Of a stretch of DNA of 64,000 nucleotides, positions 11,487-21,116 are shown in pieces. Both the position numbers and the translations under genes were made by a program. This DNA is from Sphingomonas brevis (GTDB lineage: Bacteria; Pseudomonadota; Alphaproteobacteria; Sphingomonadales; Sphingomonadaceae): positions 1,736,001-1,800,000 of the forward strand of contig NZ_JAMGBB010000001.1 in the NCBI RefSeq assembly GCF_023516505.1, in the 5' to 3' direction. The notes under the pieces were generated by a model. It was not told where the DNA came from, searched no databases, and worked only from the letters and a program-made list of their open reading frames with translations. The first letter of the stretch is position 1. Each line of letters begins with the position of its first letter.

Positions 11487-12889
11487 TCCTCGGTGTCGAA
11501 TAATCCAGGCTGTTTCGGCAAATAGGGATCGGTTGGCTTTCGCTCAACCCGCCGCATCGGCCGGAAAGGCTGTGGCGCCGCGCCATCCCCGATTTGGGCA
11601 GCCACGCGCCCATCCGCAAAGTGAAGGTCGACCGCGACCGCCGAACGGGCGTCGGCGGCATGGATGATGGTCTTGCCGGCGCGGTCGGTGACCCGGACGA
11701 ATCCGCGCTGCAGCGGCTTTTCCGGATGGGCCAGTTCGGCCAGCCTCCAGAGAGACGTCAGTTTTTCGTGCGCGCGCGCGACGCGCTCGGTCACCAGCCG
11801 CTCCTGCAACCGTGGTCCGACCTCGGCCAAATCGGCACGGGCATGAGCCGTCCGTTGGACCAGCGCCCTTGGCAATCGCTCGCCGGCATCGTCGAGCCGC
11901 TGCGCAAAGGGCGCAAACAAATTGGCCGCCTCCGGCCAGCGCGAAGCCAGCAGATCCAGCCGTTCGCCTGCCCGTGAAGACGTGCGAGTGACGCAGGCCG
12001 ACATGCGATGATCATATTCGGCCAGCATCGCGGCCAGTTCGGCGCGGACCGGCACCGCCATCTCAGCCGCCGCAGTGGGCGTCGGCGCCCGGCGGTCCGA
12101 CGCAAAGTCGATCAACGTGGTGTCGGTTTCGTGGCCTACCGCGGAGATCAGCGGAATCGGCGAGGTGGCGGCGGCGCGCACGACCTCTTCCTCGTTGAAC
12201 GCCCACAGATCTTCGATCGAGCCGCCACCGCGGGCGATGATCAACAGGTCGGGCCTGGGGGATACGTTGGCGAAGCCGCGGATCGCCGCGGCGACCTTCT
12301 CTGCGGCGCCCTCCCCCTGTACTGGCACGGGCCAGACGATGACATGGGTCGGGCAGCGATCCTCCAGCCGGTGCAGGATGTCGCGGATCACCGCGCCGGT
12401 CGGCGAAGTGACCACTCCGATCACCCGCGGCAAATAAGGCAGCCGGCGCTTCTTGGCTTCGTCGAACAGGCCTTCGGCGGCCAGCGCGCGGCGCCGCTTG
12501 TCGAGCAGCGCCATCAGCGCACCCTCGCCAGCCAGCTCCATCCGGTTGACTACGATCTGGTATTTCGACCGGCCCGGGTAAGTGGTGAGCTTGCCCGATG
12601 CGATCACTTCCGCGCCATCTTCCGGGCGGAACGCGAGGCTGCCCGCCTGTCCCTTCCAGATGACCGCGTCGATGCAGGCGCCCTCGTCCTTCAGCGTAAA
12701 GTAGCAATGACCCGAAGCGTGGCGTTTCCAGCCGCTGATTTCTCCGCGCACCCGGACCAGGCCGAACGCATTCTCGACCGTCCGCTTGAGCGCGCCGGAC
12801 AGTTCGCTGACCGACAGTGCGGGCGCGTTGTCGCCGCTCTTCTGCTCGGCTAGGAGGCCGGAAGCATCGAGATCGCCGGGGAGATTCAT
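11483..12889 (-). CDS. xseA: Exodeoxyribonuclease VII large subunit
   Basis: 468 residues from the ATG at 12889. The frame is open further upstream but homologues begin near [17 protein letters not shown]-terminal OB fold ([24 protein letters not shown]), then the catalytic domain with [36 protein letters not shown] and [20 protein letters not shown], then a coiled-coil. With XseB it degrades single-stranded DNA in both directions. The start codon lies in the same four bases (CATG) as purD's start on the other strand. AGGA at 12898-12895, inside purD, serves as its ribosome binding site. Confidence 0.95.
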   Translation of the reverse strand: MNLPGDLDASGLLAEQKSGDNAPALSVSELSGALKRTVENAFGLVRVRGEISGWKRHASGHCYFTLKDEGACIDAVIWKGQAGSLAFRPEDGAEVIASGKLTTYPGRSKYQIVVNRMELAGEGALMALLDKRRRALAAEGLFDEAKKRRLPYLPRVIGVVTSPTGAVIRDILHRLEDRCPTHVIVWPVPVQGEGAAEKVAAAIRGFANVSPRPDLLIIARGGGSIEDLWAFNEEEVVRAAATSPIPLISAVGHETDTTLIDFASDRRAPTPTAAAEMAVPVRAELAAMLAEYDHRMSACVTRTSSRAGERLDLLASRWPEAANLFAPFAQRLDDAGERLPRALVQRTAHARADLAEVGPRLQERLVTERVARAHEKLTSLWRLAELAHPEKPLQRGFVRVTDRAGKTIIHAADARSAVAVDLHFADGRVAAQIGDGAAPQPFRPMRRVERKPTDPYLPKQPGLFDTEE

Positions 12890-12898
12890 GAACATCCT
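12878..12898. promoter_or_regulatory. Overlapping divergent start codons of xseA and purD with interleaved ribosome binding sites
   Basis: CATG at 12887-12890 holds the xseA start (minus strand, 12889-12887) and the purD start (plus strand, 12888-12890). purD's GGGGAG (12878-12883) lies in xseA codons 3-4, and xseA's AGGA (12898-12895) lies in purD codons 3-4. Both promoters must therefore sit inside the opposite gene's coding sequence. Confidence 0.75.
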
Positions 12899-14189
12899 GC
12901 TGTTGGGTTCGGGCGGACGTGAGCATGCTCTGGCCTGGCGATTGGCGCAATCGCCAAGCTGCGACGTGCTGTGGGCAACACCCGGAAACCCCGGCATCGC
13001 TCGCGTTCTCAAGGACTTTAACGAGAAGCGCGATCGATCGGGCGAAGTCGGCGAACAGGGGATTTGCTTCGATACCGAACTGACGGATCACGAACGTGTA
13101 ATTGAATTCTGCAAGGCCAATTCAATTGATCTTGTTGTGGTTGGGCCCGAAGCGCCACTCGTTGACGGACTTGCCGATTCCCTGCGAACCGCCGGAATCG
13201 CCACCTTCGGCCCTGGCGCCGCCGCTGCCCAGCTCGAAGGCTCGAAGGGTTTCACCAAGGACCTCTGCGCCCGGGCTGGCATTCCTACTGCCGATTATGT
13301 TCGGGCCGACTCCGTATCATCCGCTTTGTCATTTTTGGACCGCTTCTCGATCCCGGTGGTAATCAAGGCCGACGGCCTGGCCGCGGGCAAGGGCGTGACC
13401 ATCGCCATGTCCCGCGACGAGGCAGAGGCAGCGATTCGCGCCGCCGGCGACGGTCCGATGGTGATCGAGGAATATCTGGAGGGAGAGGAGGCCAGCCTGT
13501 TCGCGCTGGTCAACGGGACCCGATCCGTCGTGCTCGCATCGGCCCAGGATCACAAGCGCGTCGGCGAAGGCGACACCGGTCCAAACACCGGAGGCATGGG
13601 TGCTTACTCCCCTGCCCCTGTCTTGACCGCGGAGCTGGAAGCGCGGGCCATGCGCGAGATCGTCGAGCCCACGGCACGTGCCATGGCCGAGGCAGGAACC
13701 GCGTTCAGCGGAGTGCTTTACGCCGGCCTGATGCTGACCGCCGACGGACCCAAGCTGATCGAATATAATGTCCGCTTCGGCGACCCGGAGTGCGAGGCGA
13801 TCATGCCCCGGATCGAAGGCGATTTCGCCGCTCTTCTTCATTCGGTTGCGGTAGGCGGCGAGTTCGAGGCGCCTTCGCTTTCAAACGTTTCGACCATGAC
13901 AGTAATCGTGGCGGCAAGAGGCTATCCGGAAACGCCCGCGAGGGGCGGCGCGATCGGCGGATTGGACCGAGCCGAGGCAATGCCGGGTGTCGCCGTTTTT
14001 CAAGCGGGCACGGTACTGGAGGGAGACCAGCTTGTCGCATCGGGCGGTCGAGTGCTTGCTGTCACCGCCTCCGGCAGGTCGCTCGGCGAAGCGCGTGAAC
14101 TCGCCTACCGCGCGGTTGACGCGATCGATTTTGCCGACGGATTCCATCGCCGGGACATTGGTTGGCGCGAACTGGAGCGGGCATCATGA
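12888..14189 (+). CDS. purD: Phosphoribosylamine-glycine ligase (GARS)
   Basis: 433 residues from the canonical start [17 protein letters not shown]. This is the second committed step of purine synthesis: ATP-dependent joining of glycine to phosphoribosylamine. ATP-grasp features include [33 protein letters not shown], the [24 protein letters not shown] block and [16 protein letters not shown], which carries metal ligands. GGGGAG lies four bases upstream. It leads an operon: the stop overlaps the next start (ATGA) and two more small genes follow with similar junctions. Confidence 0.97.
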   Translation: MNILLLGSGGREHALAWRLAQSPSCDVLWATPGNPGIARVLKDFNEKRDRSGEVGEQGICFDTELTDHERVIEFCKANSIDLVVVGPEAPLVDGLADSLRTAGIATFGPGAAAAQLEGSKGFTKDLCARAGIPTADYVRADSVSSALSFLDRFSIPVVIKADGLAAGKGVTIAMSRDEAEAAIRAAGDGPMVIEEYLEGEEASLFALVNGTRSVVLASAQDHKRVGEGDTGPNTGGMGAYSPAPVLTAELEARAMREIVEPTARAMAEAGTAFSGVLYAGLMLTADGPKLIEYNVRFGDPECEAIMPRIEGDFAALLHSVAVGGEFEAPSLSNVSTMTVIVAARGYPETPARGGAIGGLDRAEAMPGVAVFQAGTVLEGDQLVASGGRVLAVTASGRSLGEARELAYRAVDAIDFADGFHRRDIGWRELERAS

Positions 14190-14506
14190 ACCGCCGGACG
14201 ATTATCTGGCTTGGAATTGGCGCAACGGTTGGGTTCGCCGCGCTGTGGCATGGCCCGCTCGGCGCCGGGGAGAAGCTGGCCGCGCAGTCGGAAACCATCG
14301 CTCGCCGTACGCTCGACTATTATGAGCTGCCAATGATCCAGGCTCATATGCAGCGCGGCCCGCTCGCAAGGCGACTGGTACTTAGCGGGCCGGCCGACGA
14401 CTTTCAGCGGCACGAGCTTGTTCGAATATTGGATGAAACTCCTGGCGTGCTGGAGGTGCGGTGGGACCCCAATTCACTACCCCAGGAAAGAAGGCTGGTC
14501 CGATGA
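14186..14506 (+). CDS. Small membrane-anchored BON-like protein
   Basis: 106 residues from the ATG that overlaps the purD stop. One N-terminal membrane anchor ([16 protein letters not shown]), then a segment [34 protein letters not shown] that follows the BON pattern (value-G-x-A, then PGV-x-x-V). BON domains bind phospholipid or act as periplasmic structural modules. No catalytic residues are seen. The next gene again overlaps by 4 bp. Confidence 0.7.
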   Translation: MNRRTIIWLGIGATVGFAALWHGPLGAGEKLAAQSETIARRTLDYYELPMIQAHMQRGPLARRLVLSGPADDFQRHELVRILDETPGVLEVRWDPNSLPQERRLVR

Positions 14507-14622
14507 TCCCGCTCGCAATCGAGGCGCAACTTCTGGGTCTGGCAGGGTTCGCGGCGGGAATGGTGATCGGCTATATTTTCGAACTCAGGCGCCGCGCCAA
14601 CCGGTGGAAGAAAAGGATATAA
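14503..14622 (+). CDS. 39-residue membrane protein
   Basis: A short frame between two operon genes: ATG at 14503 overlaps the preceding stop (ATGA) and TAA at 14620 is 3 bp before the next start. The peptide begins [20 protein letters not shown], continues with a hydrophobic VIGYIFELR and ends in basic RRRANRWKKRI: one membrane helix with a positive cytoplasmic tail. Its AGGATAT end also supplies the Shine-Dalgarno of the next gene. Perfect packing between both neighbours is the main evidence that it is real. Confidence 0.62.
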   Translation: MIPLAIEAQLLGLAGFAAGMVIGYIFELRRRANRWKKRI

Positions 14623-14625
14623 GCG

Positions 14626-15117
14626 TTGGAATTCTTCGAAATCTATTGGCCCGTGTTGATCGTCGGGCTGCTCGCTGGATTGATCGCCAGCTACCTGTAT
14701 TTCCGGCCAAAGCAGAACGTCCGGCTAAGCGACAGCGTCCCGCTTCGTCCACACATGAACCTGCAATCGTCGCACGAGGGCCGGGGAGTTGCCGATGAAA
14801 CTGCGGCCGCCGCAAGCGACCTCGCCGGATCGATCATCGGCGCGGAAGTTCACGCCGAGTTGCCGGCGGCCAGCGGTCCGCCCGATGACTTGATCAAATT
14901 GAAAGGCGTCGGTCCCAAGCTGGCTGCCATCCTGGTGGAACGTGGCATCCGACGCTTTGATCAAATCGCCAAACTGTCGCCGGACCAGGTCGAGGTCCTT
15001 GACCAGTCCTTGGGCGCGTTTCGCGGAAGGTTTGAGCGGGACCGGATCGTCGAGCAGGCAGACTATCTCGCTCGAGGCGATATCGACGGCTATCAGGCGA
15101 AGTTCGGAAACCTTTGA
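14626..15117 (+). CDS. Membrane-anchored helix-hairpin-helix protein
   Basis: 163 residues from a TTG with AGGA eight bases upstream. N-terminal membrane segment (VLIVGLLAGLIASYLYF), a low-complexity linker, and a C-terminal helix-hairpin-helix module with DLIKLKGVGPKLAAILVERGI and FDQIAKLSPDQVEVLDQSL. This arrangement matches the 'predicted flap endonuclease-1-like' group (COG3743), whose DNA-binding fold lacks a nuclease active site. Function is unknown; it could tether DNA or act in a ribosomal protein-like RNA-binding role. Last gene of the purD operon. Confidence 0.8.
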   Translation: MEFFEIYWPVLIVGLLAGLIASYLYFRPKQNVRLSDSVPLRPHMNLQSSHEGRGVADETAAAASDLAGSIIGAEVHAELPAASGPPDDLIKLKGVGPKLAAILVERGIRRFDQIAKLSPDQVEVLDQSLGAFRGRFERDRIVEQADYLARGDIDGYQAKFGNL

Positions 15118-15123
15118 GCCTGC

Positions 15124-16476
15124 CTAAGCTCGCGGCGCTTCATCCGCGGTTTCTTCCTCACTGCGCCGGCGCTTTGGGCGGCTGACCAACAGCTTGTCGA
15201 TTTTTCGGCCGTCCATGTCGACCACCTCAAATCTGTAGCCATCAAACTTAAATGTCTCGCCTGTTTCCGGAATTCTTCTGAGCACCGACAAGGCAAATCC
15301 GGCCACGGTCGAATAATCGCGTTCGCCAGGCATGTTCACGCCAATGCGGTCGCCCAATAGATCGGCGCTGGCCGCGCCCGAAACCAGCCAACTGCCGTCC
15401 TCACGTTCAATCAGCGGCGGCTCATCCCCTTCGTCGAGGTCATGGGCGAATGCGCCGGCGAGCGCGCTGAGAATTGACCCAGGGGTAACGATTCCATCGA
15501 GATGGCCATATTCGTCATGGACCAGCGCCAGAGGCACCTCGGCCGAACGCAGTACGGCCAGCGCATCCATCGCATCCATCAGGTCGGGAATAACCGGGGC
15601 CAGACGAGTTAGTGACCTAACATTCAGCTCTTTGCCGTCGAGCAGGGCGGTCAGCATATCTCGCGAGGACACCACACCGACGATATTGTCGACCGAACCT
15701 TCCGCGACCGGCAATCGGCTGTGGGTCGTCGCGGCCAACGCGGCACGAATCTCATCCCGGCCGCCGCCGATATCGATCCAATCAATGTCCATTCGCGGGG
15801 TCATGACTTCCCGGACCGGGCGATCGGCCAGCCGGACAATTCCTGAGATGATGGCGCGCTCGCTTTCCTCAAGCACGCCGGCCGTTTGCGCCTCAGCGAC
15901 CACCAGGTGAAGCTCCTCGGCGGTGACGACATTCTTGTTTTCCCGGTTGAGGCCGAGGGCGCGGAAGATCAGCGCGCTTGTCTGATCGAGCAACCATACA
16001 AAGGGTGCGGTAGCCTTGCTGAGCCAGCCCATAGGGCGAGAGACAATTGCTGCAATGGCCTCCGGGTTACGGAGTGCGAATTGCTTGGGAACGAGTTCGC
16101 CGATGACGAGAGAGGCAAAGGTCGTGACCATGATCACAAGACCAAAACCCACGCTTTCCGCCGTGTCAGGCTCCAGTCCCAGGCGAGCGAGGCGCTGGGC
16201 AACTGGCTCGCCAAGGCTGGCACCTGAATAGGCACCGGCGAGAATGCCGATCAACGTGATCCCGATTTGCACCGTTGACAGGAACCGGCCCGGCTCCGCG
16301 GCGAGATCGAGGGCGGATTTGGCACCGCGTGATCCAGCCTTCATCATGGCTTTCAACCGGGCCTCGCGAGACGAGACGATTGCCAGTTCGCTCATCGACA
16401 ACAAGCCGTTGATCGCAACGAGGGCAAGGATCAGGACAAGGTCAAGCCAAGGGAAGGGAAGGAGCGTGTCGCTCAT
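15124..16476 (-). CDS. CorC/HlyC-type transporter-like protein (CNNM + CBS)
   Basis: 450 residues from the ATG at 16476; a TTG extension to 16503 is possible. Order: four-helix CNNM/DUF21 transmembrane domain (ALVAINGLLSMSELAIVSSREARLK, ITLIGILAGAYSGASLGEP, LVIGELVPKQFALRNPE), two CBS domains (MTPRMDIDWIDIGG..., VHDEYGHLDGIVTPGSIL) and a C-terminal CorC_HlyC domain. Homologues are linked to magnesium efflux or magnesium/cobalt homeostasis; the name haemolysin is historical. It is convergent with the purD operon. Confidence 0.93.
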   Translation of the reverse strand: MSDTLLPFPWLDLVLILALVAINGLLSMSELAIVSSREARLKAMMKAGSRGAKSALDLAAEPGRFLSTVQIGITLIGILAGAYSGASLGEPVAQRLARLGLEPDTAESVGFGLVIMVTTFASLVIGELVPKQFALRNPEAIAAIVSRPMGWLSKATAPFVWLLDQTSALIFRALGLNRENKNVVTAEELHLVVAEAQTAGVLEESERAIISGIVRLADRPVREVMTPRMDIDWIDIGGGRDEIRAALAATTHSRLPVAEGSVDNIVGVVSSRDMLTALLDGKELNVRSLTRLAPVIPDLMDAMDALAVLRSAEVPLALVHDEYGHLDGIVTPGSILSALAGAFAHDLDEGDEPPLIEREDGSWLVSGAASADLLGDRIGVNMPGERDYSTVAGFALSVLRRIPETGETFKFDGYRFEVVDMDGRKIDKLLVSRPKRRRSEEETADEAPRA

Positions 16477-16522
16477 GGTCGATAATAGGCTAATTGCCGA
16501 CAAATTTGCGTACTAGCAAGGA

Positions 16523-16978
16523 TCAGGTCCGGCGCGCCTCAAAGAAAGCCTTCAGCTGGCCCGCAGCTTCGTCTTCCCCAATTCCGCCGAGGACATCCGG
16601 CCGATGGTGACAAGTGGGCTGCGAGAATATTCTCGCGCCATGGACGACTCCTCCCCCCTTGGGATCCTCGGCGCCGAACCGAAGGGCTTCGAACCTGGCC
16701 AGGGCGATTGCCGCGGCGCACATCGCGCATGGTTCCAGCGTGACCCATAGAGTGCAGCCATCCAGCCGCGGCCGGCCGAGGCGCATTGCCGCGTGGCGGA
16801 TGGCGACCATCTCGGCATGGGCAGTTGGATCAAGATTGCCACGCATCGCATTGCGAGCCTCCGCGATGATCTCATCGCCCAATGTCACCACTGCGCCGAC
16901 CGGCACTTCGCCGGCATCGGCGGCGACCGCGGCCAGATCGAGCGCCCTGCGCATGGGTGAGGGAAGCGGGAAAGCCAT
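16523..16978 (-). CDS. tadA: tRNA-specific adenosine deaminase
   Basis: 151 residues from the ATG at 16978 (an upstream ATG at 17017 would add 13 residues that family members lack). Converts A34 to inosine in tRNA-Arg(ACG). Zinc-deaminase motifs are complete: HAE with the catalytic glutamate (PTAHAEMVAIR) and PCxxC (LEPCAMCAAAI). GEVPVGAVV near the N terminus and GARIFSQPTCHHRPDVLGG near the C terminus are typical. An essential gene in most bacteria. Confidence 0.93.
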   Translation of the reverse strand: MAFPLPSPMRRALDLAAVAADAGEVPVGAVVTLGDEIIAEARNAMRGNLDPTAHAEMVAIRHAAMRLGRPRLDGCTLWVTLEPCAMCAAAIALARFEALRFGAEDPKGGGVVHGARIFSQPTCHHRPDVLGGIGEDEAAGQLKAFFEARRT

Positions 16979-17042
16979 CACTGGCCGATCGCTAGCGCGC
17001 TCGCGCGTGCCTGTCATGTTCGACGGGCGGCAAACGAGAATA

Positions 17043-17354
17043 TCAGCGGGCAGCGTTTTGCTGCGCCTCGTCCGGAGGGCGGACCGCGACGACCGGCACC
17101 TTCACGCTTTTTTCATCGCGCCTAACCTCAACCTTGGGGACAGCAACATTGGCGTCCCTGGTTCCCACCTCCACCGAACCGGTTTGCACGTCAAAGGCTG
17201 GGGATTGGCCGCCAGTTGCGCGAATCTTCCCGTCTGCAGCCTCGACCGATGGTGCCTTCGCGCCACGAGTCTGGTTGATGTCGATGTATCCAGTCGCAAA
17301 TGCCCCAATCAGCGCCACGACGGCGATGATTAGAATCAGCATGACGGTCCGCAT
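17043..17354 (-). CDS. Single-pass membrane protein, function unknown
   Basis: 103 residues. The N terminus is a signal anchor (VMLILIIAVVALIGAFATGYI); the remaining ~80 residues are polar and of low complexity, with alternating charged and Val residues (KVEVRRDEKSVKVPVVAVRPP). No family is recognised. It is transcribed on the minus strand just upstream of tadA and divergently from rpmB. Confidence 0.68.
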   Translation of the reverse strand: MRTVMLILIIAVVALIGAFATGYIDINQTRGAKAPSVEAADGKIRATGGQSPAFDVQTGSVEVGTRDANVAVPKVEVRRDEKSVKVPVVAVRPPDEAQQNAAR

Positions 17355-17437
17355 TGCCCTCTCCTAGCGATTAGCGACCCACCAACGCGCCGCTGCTGAT
17401 ATAGGTTGCTCAAGACCCTTTATCGCTGCGGTGAAGG

Positions 17438-17466
17438 TTGACGAATTGCCCCTCCCCGAGTATCGG
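17438..17466 (+). promoter_or_regulatory. Probable rpmB promoter
   Basis: TTGACG (17438-17443) and TATCGG (17461-17466) are exactly 17 bp apart, 51 bp upstream of the rpmB ATG. The -35 box matches 5 of 6 consensus bases. Confidence 0.5.
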
Positions 17467-17516
17467 GCGGCGCTTTCCGGGCGCTTAGGCGCTCACTTCA
17501 GACTTGGATGTGACCG

Positions 17517-17810
17517 ATGTCGCGCATTTGCGAGCTGACCGGCAAGGGCCGGCAGGTGGGTAACAATGTTTCCCACGCCAATAACAAGACTAAGCGGACG
17601 TTCCTGCCCAACCTGCAGAACGTGACGCTGATCTCGGAAGCGCTGGAAAAGAGCATCAAGCTGCGCGTGTCGACGCATGGTTTGCGCTCGGTCGAACACG
17701 TCGGCGGCCTCGACAATTGGCTGACCAAGACCAGCGAGGACCGGCTTTCGCCGCGGGCCGCCAAGCTCAAGCGCGAAATCGCCAAAAAGGCTAAGTCGGC
17801 CGCCGCCTAA
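17517..17810 (+). CDS. rpmB: 50S ribosomal protein L28
   Basis: 97 residues, with the L28 signature [27 protein letters not shown] and FLPNLQ, and [16 protein letters not shown], the extended alphaproteobacterial form. A structural protein of the large subunit near the exit-tunnel side. Monocistronic: it has its own promoter and a terminator that lies in the 3' end of the convergent gene, whose stop overlaps rpmB by 4 bp. Confidence 0.98.
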   Translation: MSRICELTGKGRQVGNNVSHANNKTKRTFLPNLQNVTLISEALEKSIKLRVSTHGLRSVEHVGGLDNWLTKTSEDRLSPRAAKLKREIAKKAKSAAA

Positions 17811-18829
17811 GGCGTCTCAACTGGCTGCAATTTCGAAGGCCCGGCGCTAGTCGCCGGGCTTTGGCCATGTTCGGACGGCAGATAGTCGAGCGCCACCAAC
17901 AGATTCCGTGCCATTATCCTGTGACCATCGTCGGTCACCAACCAAAACCGCAGGCCTCCGCCTGGCCGTCGCTCAATCGCCATGCCCTCATAATTGTCGA
18001 ACAATCCTTTCGGCACCGGCCACGCAGGGCCAGCCCGATAACCAGCCTGCGTTCGATTCAATCTGGCGATGGCTTGCGAAATGCCATTGAGGCCCTTTGT
18101 GCGAAGCAGCAGCCAAGCGCTCCCATCTGGCGCGCGAGCAGCATCGGCGACATCGGCCCCGGCCGCCAAGCTGACACGGCCAATGCGATTGCGCCGCACA
18201 GGCATCGCTTCCCGGCCATTCTCTGCCAGTACCAGCAAACCCGCCCCTTCCGGGATCAGGCCCTCGGCGCCGCGATTATACCACCAATCCGGCCGATTCA
18301 GGTCGACACTGGCCCGCGCATTTCGAAAGCTTGAGTCGTACAGCCACAGCGAGTGATTCTGCTCAAAACCGATCCACCAGCCGCGACCGGTCAGATCGCG
18401 GGCAATCGATTCGGCGTCGCGGGCCCATTTCGGACCGAACTTTCCAGGCCCGAAGCGCAAATCTTTCAACATTGCGCGGGGGTGGCTGGCCGCCGGCATG
18501 TCGAATCGAATAACCGCGCCAAGGTCAGTGGCGGCGAGAAAGCGTCCCTGATCGATCGCGAGCGCCGATATTCCGTGGAAGCGGGGGTCGTGCACCTGCA
18601 TCGTCCAGGCGCCAGCCAGCCGAAGAGGCGGAACCGCCGCGGCCATTTCGACTGCCTCAAATCGCAGCGGCACGAGTACGGCCGGCCGCTCCTTGAAGTC
18701 CGGCAGTGCCCGCATTGGCCAATAGGCCATGAGTGCCGCCGCCCCCACAAGCAAGCCGTTGAAAGCAAAGATTTTCCTGAATGATTGCTGCAAGGTTCGT
18801 TCAGCCGCGTTCAACGGCGAATCGGGCAT
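17807..18829 (-). CDS. Esterase-like activity of phytase family protein, membrane-anchored
   Basis: 340 residues from the ATG at 18829. One N-terminal membrane segment ([17 protein letters not shown]) then a beta-propeller-like periplasmic domain: [68 protein letters not shown]. These are hallmarks of the phytase-like esterase family (PF13449), secreted proteins of poorly known substrate. The last 20 codons also contain rpmB's terminator on the other strand, so the sequence there serves both genes. Confidence 0.85.
   Translation of the reverse strand: MPDSPLNAAERTLQQSFRKIFAFNGLLVGAAALMAYWPMRALPDFKERPAVLVPLRFEAVEMAAAVPPLRLAGAWTMQVHDPRFHGISALAIDQGRFLAATDLGAVIRFDMPAASHPRAMLKDLRFGPGKFGPKWARDAESIARDLTGRGWWIGFEQNHSLWLYDSSFRNARASVDLNRPDWWYNRGAEGLIPEGAGLLVLAENGREAMPVRRNRIGRVSLAAGADVADAARAPDGSAWLLLRTKGLNGISQAIARLNRTQAGYRAGPAWPVPKGLFDNYEGMAIERRPGGGLRFWLVTDDGHRIMARNLLVALDYLPSEHGQSPATSAGPSKLQPVETP
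17839..17862 (+). terminator. rpmB intrinsic terminator, inside a convergent gene
   Basis: Perfect 8-bp GC stem GCCCGGCG / CGCCGGGC with a 5-base loop, then TTT. It begins 29 bp after the rpmB stop and lies wholly within the coding 3' end of the phytase-like gene. Confidence 0.75.
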
Positions 18830-18970
18830 ATCGATCGGAGTTGGCGGGGTTTCCCCCTTTTCCTCGCCACGATGCCGGTAACGGCAGACCGAAATCCCTC
18901 GCGTCGCGTATCGAGGGGGGCCCGGAGTGCGTTGTTGCTCCGGGCCCAATTTCTTTCCGTTCCAATCGCA

Positions 18971-20794
18971 TCAGTGCTTTTCGAACAGCGCCGCGAGCTG
19001 CTCGATCAGCGCCCCTCCCAATTGTTCGGCATCCATGATCGTGACAGCGCGCGCATAATAGCGCGTGACATCGTGGCCGATGCCGATCGCCGCGAGTTCG
19101 ACATTGGATCGACCCTCGATCCACCCGATGATCTGCCGTAAATGCTTTTCCAAATAGGTGCCGCCATTGGCCGAGGCGGTCGAATCGTCGACCGGAGCGC
19201 CGTCGCTGATGACCAGCAGAATGCGCCGCTCTTCGGGACGCGCGAGCAGCCGCGAGTGCGCCCAGAGCAGGGCTTCGCCGTCGATATTCTCCTTGAGCAG
19301 ACCTTCCCGCATCATCAGGCCCAGGCTTCGCCGCGAGTGGCGGTAGGGTTCGTCAGCGCGTTTGTAGATAATGTGACGCAGGTCATTGAGCCGGCCGGGG
19401 TTGGGAGGCCGCCCTTCGGACAACCATAGTTCGCGGCTCTGACCACCCTTCCAGCCGCGCGTGGTAAACCCCAGGATCTCAGTCGCGACGCCGCATCGCT
19501 CCAGCGTCCTCGCCAGAACGTCCGCGCAGGTTGCAGCGATCGAGATCGGCCGGCCGCGCATCGACCCGCTATTGTCGATCAGCAGGCTGACGACCGTATC
19601 CTTGAACTCAGTGTCTCGCTCTACCTTGTAACTGAGCGAGTGGCCCGGCGTGACGACGACACGCGCGAGCCGGGCCGCATCGAGTAATCCCTCTTCCTGG
19701 TCGAAGTCCCAACTACGGGCTTGCTGCGCCATCAGCCGCCGCTGCAGCCGGTTGGCGAGGCGGGTGACAACACCGCCAAGGCTGGTCATTTGCTGGTCGA
19801 GATACGCCCTAAGCCGGGTTAGTTCCTCTTCGTCGCACAGCTCGGCCGCGGCGACTATCTCGTCGAAACGATTGGTAAAGGGCTTGTAGTCGGTGATCGG
19901 CTCCTCAGGCCAATTGCGGCGCTGAGCGTTCGCCCGAGCCTGATCGGCGCCTTCCTGGCCGCTGGTCGCCTCGCCTTCCTCGACATCCGCTTCGCTGTCG
20001 GCGCTTTCGTCCTCTCCCTCGTCGCGCTCGGTCTCTTCCGAACGCATCTCCATGTCGCCGCTTGAATCGCCTTGGCTATCCGCGTCGTCAGCGTCGTCAG
20101 GGCCATTATCCTCGCCCTCGTCTTCGTCGCCCCCCTCCTCGAGCTCATGCTCGCTCGGTTCGTCGGCGGCCAGTTCGAGGTCCTCGAGCAGGCGGCGCGA
20201 CAAGGTCGCGAATGCCGCCTGGTCGTCGATCGTCAGGGCTAATGCGTCGAGCTCCGCCCCGGCCTTTTCCTCAATCCACGGCGCAACCAGATCCAGGCCT
20301 GTCCGAGCCGGCCGAGGTGGCTCGGCACCGGTCAATCGCTGCCGGGCCAGCAGCCCGACAGCCGTCGCGAGCGGTACTTCCTCGGCCGTTCGCGCACGCG
20401 TGATCGCGTCGAGCCGCACTCGTGCTTCCGTCAGATCGTCGAGGTTTGCTCGCACGCCATCCATCGCCTTTGCGCCCAGCGCCTCGACCCTTGCCGTTTC
20501 CAGCGCGTCGAACACGGCCCGGGCATCGCCGTCCGATATCGGTGCCCGCGCTGCGTGCAGCTTGGGGTCGTGATAGCGAAGGCGTACCGCCATTGCGTCG
20601 GCCGCCCCGCGCGCCTCAGCGACCAGCTTTGGTTCCAGTCCGGGCCCGGGCGACACGACTCTCGCGACCTTGCCGGGCGCCTGGCCGCTCGCGTCGGAAG
20701 CGAACACGACGTCCGCTTCGGCATCCTGGGCAATAGCCCGCGCCGCCCCGGCAATGACAGAGCGGAATCGGTCAAGAGGCGTGGGAAGGGTCAT
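18971..20794 (-). CDS. cobT: Cobaltochelatase subunit CobT
   Basis: 607 residues. With CobS and CobN it forms the aerobic ATP-dependent chelatase that inserts cobalt into the corrin ring. Seen: an N-terminal helical domain, a strongly acidic Asp/Glu/Ser linker (about 205-290), and a C-terminal von Willebrand A domain with intact [15 protein letters not shown] (about 406-415), [16 protein letters not shown] and [14 protein letters not shown]. No cobN or other corrin gene is in the window; in such genomes the CobS/CobT pair may serve another AAA+/VWA function. The plus-strand gene at 20906 separates it from cobS. Confidence 0.94.
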   Translation of the reverse strand: MTLPTPLDRFRSVIAGAARAIAQDAEADVVFASDASGQAPGKVARVVSPGPGLEPKLVAEARGAADAMAVRLRYHDPKLHAARAPISDGDARAVFDALETARVEALGAKAMDGVRANLDDLTEARVRLDAITRARTAEEVPLATAVGLLARQRLTGAEPPRPARTGLDLVAPWIEEKAGAELDALALTIDDQAAFATLSRRLLEDLELAADEPSEHELEEGGDEDEGEDNGPDDADDADSQGDSSGDMEMRSEETERDEGEDESADSEADVEEGEATSGQEGADQARANAQRRNWPEEPITDYKPFTNRFDEIVAAAELCDEEELTRLRAYLDQQMTSLGGVVTRLANRLQRRLMAQQARSWDFDQEEGLLDAARLARVVVTPGHSLSYKVERDTEFKDTVVSLLIDNSGSMRGRPISIAATCADVLARTLERCGVATEILGFTTRGWKGGQSRELWLSEGRPPNPGRLNDLRHIIYKRADEPYRHSRRSLGLMMREGLLKENIDGEALLWAHSRLLARPEERRILLVISDGAPVDDSTASANGGTYLEKHLRQIIGWIEGRSNVELAAIGIGHDVTRYYARAVTIMDAEQLGGALIEQLAALFEKH

Positions 20795-20905
20795 GAATTG
20801 CTCAAGCTCTGCCGCCGTGTCGGCAGCGGGTCAACGATCGGTCGTTAGCAATTTAGTTAGCGTCTATGGCGCAAAATGGCACCCGTCGAGCCGAAAGCCC
20901 CTGTT

Positions 20906-21109
20906 ATGGATACGACCTCTCTATTGCTGTTTGTAGTCCCGCTGTTGCTGGGCCTCATCTTCAACGCTGCAAAATTCATGCGCTTTATCGGCCGTGTTGC
21001 GGGGGGCGGGAAGCGTCAGGCTATCCGCGGGCGCAGCTACGACGATCAACTGAGCTTCGACGAACGGGTTGCCGAGCGCCTGCGCGAACTGGACCGCGAC
21101 CGCCGCTAG
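20906..21109 (+). CDS. Small membrane protein between cobT and cobS
   Basis: 67 residues from the ATG at 20906 (an in-frame ATG at 20876 gives 77). One hydrophobic helix (LLLFVVPLLLGLIFNAAKFM) then a strongly basic/acidic tail ending FDERVAERLRELDRDRR. Its stop is 8 bp from that of the convergent cobS. It lies on the opposite strand to both cob genes. No family recognised; the hydrophobic-then-charged profile supports a real gene. Confidence 0.6.
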   Translation: MDTTSLLLFVVPLLLGLIFNAAKFMRFIGRVAGGGKRQAIRGRSYDDQLSFDERVAERLRELDRDRR

Positions 21110-21116
21110 GTTTCAT

